Positions 58,761 through 64,000 of a DNA stretch of 64,000 nt are shown here, in pieces (the stretch's first letter is position 1; every line of letters starts with the position of its first letter). The DNA comes from Peltaster fructicola (lineage: Eukaryota; Ascomycota; Dothideomycetes), in the NCBI GenBank assembly GCA_001592805.2, contig CP051140.1, positions 3,225,501 through 3,289,500 on the forward strand, in the 5' to 3' direction. Position numbers and translations under genes: made by a program. The notes beneath the pieces are model-generated. The model made no database searches and was not told where the DNA came from. It was given only the letters and a program-made list of their open reading frames with translations.

Positions 58761-60414
58761 TGCAAGTGTCGATAGCTGAACATCGCCGAAGTCGCCTGTA
58801 GGTGTTTCGCAGAGGCCAGGGAATCTAAAACGAAAGAATGTGCTTGCGAGACGAAAGGCTCAGACGAAAGTGAAGACGCTTTCCATTGATTGTGCGATGA
58901 CGGTAATACACCCCAGCTCGTCGCGCGGATCTCCCTTCTTCCTGGTCGTATGCTCTCTGAGCAGAGATCCAAACTATCCTGCCGCCTCCAGGACGACACG
59001 AACCGTGCTGAACTCAGTCGCCAGATGTGGCGCTAGGAGCGCACATCACTGCCTATGAAGCTGAGAGCTCTGGGTGCAGTCAAACAGGGGCTGACTCGCA
59101 TGTCAGAAGCCTAAACGTTTTGACGCAAGCCAGAGCGTATCGTGTGGACATGACCGAAAGGGGCTCGGATGTGAAAGCTCGCATGGCGATACAACGCCGC
59201 ACAATGCGTCTTCTGTACAGCAATGCTGCTTGTATTGCTTTGCCATCATGATTGAATACGTCAGTCGGCTACCATACCATTACATGAGATTCGGTGTCGA
59301 TCCTGGCACGAAGGTTTCGTAGCATCGAAATTTGACTTTGAGACGGGCTGAATTCGTAGCGGTTCTAGCAAGATCCGACAGGGCAATGCATTTCCTATGT
59401 CTCAATGCACTGGGGTGTCTTCAATGCTGCACATGAGACACATGTCTCGATCGAAGCCTTGTCCTGTTCAGCGATTAGTTCATGTCGATGGCGCAGTCTG
59501 CGCACCGAGCAGCGCGGCGATTGTGTCGAGCTCCCCGTCTTTCACAAAACATCTGCAGGGATCACAAGACCAAGCGGCAGCTCGTTAGCTGCAAGCACAG
59601 CGCTCGGTCGTGATCGGAAGAGGTGACTACCATGTCGAGCACAACTGATGCCCTGGCACATGCCCATGCATCAGTGACGGTTCGTGCTCCATTGCAAACA
59701 GCCACAATTGCTGTGTCGTGCTCACTGAGACCAAACGCAGCAGACGTGAGGTGCTTACACTATGATAGCCTCTAAACAACAGCCGCCAGTTCAGGATTAG
59801 AAGAGGTTCCAACAATCTGGTCCGGAGACGATCATCCAGACATGCAGCGTGTCTTTTCGCGTCTCGCACTGAGCCCTTTTGAGTAAGGATTGCGTGACGC
59901 CGTTAACGAATGGTTCGACGAGATGTGCTCAAAGGCGAGACTTTTATGGCTGCTCAGAGTGTTGTGCCAAATAGGACTGTCAGCAATTGCATGGCAGCTC
60001 AACACGATGGCGCCGTCATCTCTTGAAGGCTAATGCTCCTCGAACATTCGTCCAAGGGTGAGGCGCGGGCGCTTATGCTAAGGCATGTGAGGTGAGGTGG
60101 TCTTGGCGTGAGGCACAGTATATGCTTCAGACATCAGCGACACATTTCGCGAGGCGAGTGCGGTGCGGTACATGCCACCTGCGGATATGCATAGGTGCGG
60201 TAAAGTCGTAAGCGGCGAAGAGAAAGAGAGTAGAATAGTCAATGGTGATGGTACATGTAGGGAGACAACATAATCTCAGGCAAGTATGACGTCGAATGCC
60301 TCAGGCAGCCTAAAGTCTTGGCACCCGCACTCTCGCGTTGGTCCCGCAAAAAGCTGCATTCTCTGAGATTCGCGATCATAGGACGACGACTTCTTCCAAC
60401 ACAACACCGCCATC
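58761..60414. other. Longest gene-free stretch of the window
   Basis: 1654 nt between the divergent membrane-protein and RPS23 genes. Frames reach at most about 97 codons on either strand and none looks coding. An RPS23 promoter element is listed separately. I see no tRNA-like cloverleaf, repeat or transposon remnant. Confidence 0.45.
60322..60330 (+). promoter_or_regulatory. CACCCGCAC element upstream of RPS23
   Basis: It lies 93 nt before the RPS23 start and is identical to the nonamer upstream of RPS8 (32007). It fits the Rap1-type core CACCCRYAC. Regulatory function is inferred from position and sharing. Confidence 0.4.
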
Positions 60415-61022
60415 ATGGGTAAAGGTCAACCAAGAGGTCTTTTGGCCGCACGCAAGCTGCGAAACACTCGACGTGAGGGAAAGTGGGCAGATCTTCACTA
60501 CAAGAAGCGACTTCTCGGAACCGCATACAAGTCCTCGCCATTCGGAGTATGTACAAGTCCTGCCAGCACCTGAGGCGACGCGCAAGAGGAGGCTGAAAGA
60601 AGGGAAGCTGGCGTCACGGGAGGGCACAAAGGACGTTCAGAGCAGGATGCTGACATGTTGAAGGGTTCTTCACACGCAAAGGGAATCGTCCTTGAAAAGG
60701 TCGGTGTCGAGGCAAAGCAGCCAAACTCTGCCATCCGAAAATGTGTTCGTGTACAGCTCATCAAGAACGGCAAGAAGGTCACTGCCTTCGGTATGTTATC
60801 ACTCGGGATTCGTCATTAAGCAAGACACTAATATGACGGCCAGTGCCAAATGACGGTTGCTTGAACTTCGTCGACGAGAACGACGAGGTCCTCCTTGCAG
60901 GTTTCGGTCGTAAGGGCAAGGCCAAGGGAGATATTCCTGGTGTGCGATTCAAGGTCGTCAAGGTCTCTGGTGTTGGATTGATGGCTCTGTGGAAGGAGAA
61001 GAAGGAAAAGCCACGTTCATAG
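60415..61022 (+). CDS. RPS23: 40S ribosomal protein S23 (uS12)
   Basis: Three exons: 60415-60546, 60664-60790 and 60844-61022; introns 117 and 53 nt; 145 residues, exactly the family length. Spliced product: [38 protein letters not shown], then [40 protein letters not shown] and [20 protein letters not shown], ending KEKKEKPRS. It forms part of the decoding centre of the small ribosomal subunit; the KQPNSAIRK loop, which includes the conserved hydroxylated proline in the family, is intact. The N-terminal 30 residues ([12 protein letters not shown]) differ somewhat from the usual VHRRNNRWAENN, but the rest is near-canonical. Confidence 0.97.
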
Positions 61023-61593
61023 AGGAACTGGCTCGCAAGGACACAACAAGACTACACATGGAAATGCGGTATGGGACGGCGTTTCGCATTGCCCGTCATG
61101 TACACATCGGGTATTATAAGTCTGGACTTTGAGCATTTGATGTCAATCAATCTGCGCCTGCAGACAAGCTGAATCATCACTCTTCCTCTTTGCTACGTGC
61201 TACGCTCTTTGGTAAGTAGTCGACATGCTCTACTGTGTGAATCGGTCTATCTGTCTTAGGAGTTCAAGAGTGAAACGCAGGTTACAGTGCCATCTGTTCA
61301 GATGATGTGTACACTCAGTTATGGTCACTTTTTACACAAAGGGAATCCTCCACGACTGTCAAGTCCTTAAGGTCAGCCTTTTCAATACGCTGCCTCATCC
61401 AAGTCTGCTCCGCAGCATATCTCTATACGCCAGAGCAATTGTCAATGTGCTTCCATGGCAAAATTCCTCCCTGTTTTACATGAAGTGAATTGGCAAGCCG
61501 AAGATATGCTTCAAGCACATCTGCTAGCTGCCTAATAGCAAGTTGTCGTTATCGTCATTTCGTCGTGGTAGGTCGTGAGAGCTCACAGAGCCA
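61023..61593. other. Convergent intergenic region, no gene seen
   Basis: 571 nt between the converging stops of RPS23 and the Ser/Pro-rich gene. No coding frame or RNA gene recognised. Confidence 0.45.
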
Positions 61594-63084
61594 TCATCGC
61601 TTGAACATGAATGGAGTCTTCGTTAGAAGAGAGGCTGGGTCGGTGAAGATACGGAGTAGACCTGGCTTCTTGGTTGGAGTGTGGTTGATCTTGGCGTATT
61701 GCACCATTGGACCAACAATGTCACGCTCGTGAACCACCGGGAACTTCGCAGGCTGATCGGGATCGGCGTTGGCGTTCTCCAGAGATGGCATCTTCTGATG
61801 CATTGCTGTTTGTGCAAGTGGTTGGTACACAAGACTCTCACCGCTTGCTCCAGCCTTCATGTTGGCAAGCTCGTAGTTTGAGCGCCAGATAGAATCAATC
61901 TCACTCCATTTCTCCTCAGTGAGCTTGAAGGTATGAGAGTTTGGACCATATTCCTCACTGATGTAGGCTGCTTGACGCATGTATTCTGTACGAGCTGCTT
62001 CCCAACTGTCGAGCAACTGTTTGCACGTTTCACCTGTGCATACGGAGGGTAGATATGGCTCAGGAGTAATATCGAAGTTGGCATGACCAAGCCTGAGCGC
62101 CCAGAAATCCGTTTCCTCTTGTTGGAGATTCATTGGAGGAACATCGTGAAGCCGGTGGAAAGAGGCATATGATGGTTGGGCCGACAATGGTGGTGTCGCA
62201 AGCCCTCCAACAGGTGCTGAGACTGGACTCTGTATGACTGAAGAGGCCGCACTAGGAGCGAAGCTTGGCGATTGCAGTGGCGAATAGACGTGGTCGTCTG
62301 ACTGTGAGTGAAGTCCATGCATCACTGGAGGCAGTAAAGGCGTCCTCGACATCTCCAATCGATCAATGGGATCCTTCTCGATGGGTGTTGGCGGAGCTGT
62401 GATGTCGAGAGGCTGATGGCTATACTCGTAGACATACTCTCTGGGAGTGCTCATCGAGGAGGATCGATCTGTCCTTGATCGTACACTCAGTGCACTGCTT
62501 AGGGCGTTCCTGACCTTAGGCAGTCGTAGAGAGGACGAGCGTGCAGGGCTCGCAGTGTGTATGCGTGAGTCTGATAGTGAGGTCGTGGGCTGCGAATCGC
62601 GCCATCTGCGTGATATGGATGGAAACCGACGACTGAACTTGCTGGACATTGAGTCCCTAGAGAATTCACTTGACTTGCGTCGCTTGGAAGAGTGACGAGA
62701 CAGTGTCGCATCGTCGCCCGCGCTCCACTCCATCTGTGCTGTCGGAACAGTAACCGATCGTGCGACTCGAGGCTGGTGGGGACAGAACGTTGTATCGCAC
62801 ATGCAGAGCGCATCGTCAATTGGCAAAGATGGTGGATCATCGAAAGTGAAGTCCTCTCGTTCTTCTTCGTCCTCTACTAGATCTCCCAAGGGCGACTTTG
62901 TCATGATTGGCGAGTCTGGTGCTGACGTCGTAGACGATCCTGAGCTTGGCCAGTGTCCGTGGCTTCTGATAGAGAATGTCGATGATGCTGCGGAAGACTC
63001 ACGCGAGTGAGTTGTGTATGAATGCGCCATGTTGTCGCTCTGATCATTGAGAGCAGGATAATCTGAAGTGTGCACTCTGTCCAT
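61594..63084 (-). CDS. Ser/Pro-rich conserved fungal protein of unknown function
   Basis: Single exon, 496 residues, beginning MDRVHTSDYPALNDQSDNMA. The first 330 residues are disordered, rich in Ser, Pro and Arg, with an acidic patch (LVEDEEEREDF) and a short Cys/His cluster CMCDTTFCPHQP. The C-terminal 170 residues are better ordered: ETDFWALRLGHANFDITPE, CTGETCKQLLDSWEAARTEY, SHTFKLTEEKWSEIDSIWR and a basic end PTKKPGLLRIFTDPASLL. I recall conserved, uncharacterised proteins with the YPALxDQSDNxAHSY start in other Pezizomycotina, but no function. No signal peptide or membrane helix. Many SP and RxxS sites suggest a phosphoprotein. Confidence 0.8.
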   Translation of the reverse strand: MDRVHTSDYPALNDQSDNMAHSYTTHSRESSAASSTFSIRSHGHWPSSGSSTTSAPDSPIMTKSPLGDLVEDEEEREDFTFDDPPSLPIDDALCMCDTTFCPHQPRVARSVTVPTAQMEWSAGDDATLSRHSSKRRKSSEFSRDSMSSKFSRRFPSISRRWRDSQPTTSLSDSRIHTASPARSSSLRLPKVRNALSSALSVRSRTDRSSSMSTPREYVYEYSHQPLDITAPPTPIEKDPIDRLEMSRTPLLPPVMHGLHSQSDDHVYSPLQSPSFAPSAASSVIQSPVSAPVGGLATPPLSAQPSYASFHRLHDVPPMNLQQEETDFWALRLGHANFDITPEPYLPSVCTGETCKQLLDSWEAARTEYMRQAAYISEEYGPNSHTFKLTEEKWSEIDSIWRSNYELANMKAGASGESLVYQPLAQTAMHQKMPSLENANADPDQPAKFPVVHERDIVGPMVQYAKINHTPTKKPGLLRIFTDPASLLTKTPFMFKR

Positions 63085-64000
63085 TATAGCTGGCGAACAG
63101 AGAGTGCAACCTCATCCGGCCAGAGCAGATCCGAAGAATGAATTATTGAGCTTGCGCCAACATGGTGTCGTGAAGGTGTGATTGTCTGGTGGGCTATAGC
63201 TGCGCGTCAGGTCGATATGAGCGAAAGGTATTGTTTCAAGTTGTAGGTTACGCGGATCTGTCGCGATTGGCGCGTATGCGTTGGCAGAATGCGATTGAAC
63301 TCTCAGACGATAGGCTTGGGCGTTGATAATATGATCGCAGCGACACCACTCCTCGTGCGCATGCGATACGCGAGTGACTGCTGCGGTGTGTACGCCTCGT
63401 GTTTCGCGAGGTGGCCCAGAATGGAAGATGTGGGTGGTTGCGACTTTGTTGAATTGTCACGGTTGCAAAGGTGTCTGTCGGAGAGTGCAACAATGCGCAA
63501 ACGCGTGAGAAACTGTGCGACTGAGTGACAAACGCTTCCACCGAGAGAGATGTGTGATTGCAGAGGAGCAAAGAGCAAGGAATGGGGCAGAAGACATTCG
63601 CAGACTTAATGATTCTGTTGTGGGTACACGGACGCGATGGTCGAGAAGTGCGCTCAGTATGACTTTTTTCTTGCTTGGTCGCCTGGGGGAGCCATTTCCA
63701 CGCCCAACTATGCTGGCCCTGCCCGTCCGGCTTCTAATGGGTACCTGCGTAATTGATTACCTGCCTACCTCGACCTATGCTCGCCCCAAAGGCTAGAAAA
63801 GAATTGTGTGCCGAGCGTGGACTTGTCTGGAAAGTCAAAACTGTCAGCTACAACATTGATTGGGTCCAAAACCGATGCAGTGGGTTTCTAGACAAAGGAC
63901 CCGACGAGAAGGACAGCACATGTGAAGTGATGGCCCTACACGGCAGGCTGCATATCCCCGCGGCAGCATCCTCACCAATTGCTGCCCTTGCTTGACCCTC
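63085..64000. other. Right-edge intergenic region, no gene seen
   Basis: 916 nt upstream of the Ser/Pro-rich gene up to the window edge. Frames of up to 107 codons lack protein character. It likely contains that gene's promoter; a further gene may begin outside the window. Confidence 0.4.

Noticed and set aside
58761-60414. Possible gene or RNA in the longest gap
   Set aside because: No frame above 97 codons, no splice-consistent chain of exons and no recognisable RNA fold by eye.

Overview
The window is fungal nuclear DNA from a filamentous ascomycete (Pezizomycotina). The evidence is short introns of about 44-60 nt with GTRNGT-like donors and CTRAC-type branch points, HET-domain genes, a fungal NLR, KRE6-type glucan-synthesis and sedolisin genes, and closely packed genes on both strands. 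Gene content fits Dothideomycetes, but that placement is inference. I see no transposons, retroelements, tRNA or rRNA genes, or CRISPR arrays.

Layout from left to right. SWR1 chromatin remodeller (78-5003, -), divergent from complex I subunit NDUFB8 (5331-5989, +); a Gly/Ser-rich secreted protein (6784-7551, +); ACR3 arsenite efflux (7924-9204, +); TFIIA large subunit TOA1 (9371-11041, -); an alpha-arrestin with a PPxY motif (11927-13587, -), divergent from a CYP52-like P450 (13819-15566, +). The P450 overlaps tail to tail with an NB-ARC/TPR NLR-like gene (15545-18750, -). Then come a small unknown protein (19856-20356, -), a secreted sedolisin (20767-22811, -), DPH1 (24075-25466, -), KRE6/SKN1 GH16 (26923-29067, +) and a HET gene (29859-31855, +). 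These are followed by RPS8 (32185-32912, +), a metallophosphoesterase (33046-34104, -), a mucin-stalked carboxylesterase (34893-37412, +) converging on a GH2 beta-mannosidase (37531-40419, -), RGP1 (40843-43376, -), an RRG9-like gene (43648-44822, -), a second HET gene (45117-46382, -), a DOCK-family GEF (46970-52854, +), RXT3 (53583-56793, +), a seven-helix rhodopsin-like membrane protein (57492-58760, -), RPS23 (60415-61022, +) and a Ser/Pro-rich fungal-specific protein (61594-63084, -).

Most genes are conserved housekeeping genes: chromatin and transcription (SWR1, TOA1, RXT3), translation (RPS8, RPS23, DPH1), mitochondrion (NDUFB8, RRG9), traffic and signalling (RGP1, arrestin, DOCK). Between them lie accessory genes for self/non-self recognition (NLR, two HET) and secreted hydrolases (sedolisin, esterase, beta-mannosidase). 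There is no obvious biosynthetic cluster.

The most notable signals are: (1) a one-base frame change in the DOCK gene that falls exactly on a CCCTTTG heptamer in X XXY YYZ register; (2) further frame changes in RRG9, the NLR and perhaps RGP1, most of them looking like missing bases, which could be assembly errors or real lesions; (3) a 22-nt coding overlap of the P450 and NLR genes; (4) a shared CACCCGCAC element upstream of both ribosomal-protein genes; (5) unusually long introns in TOA1 and RXT3. I did not find a clearly new multi-gene system.
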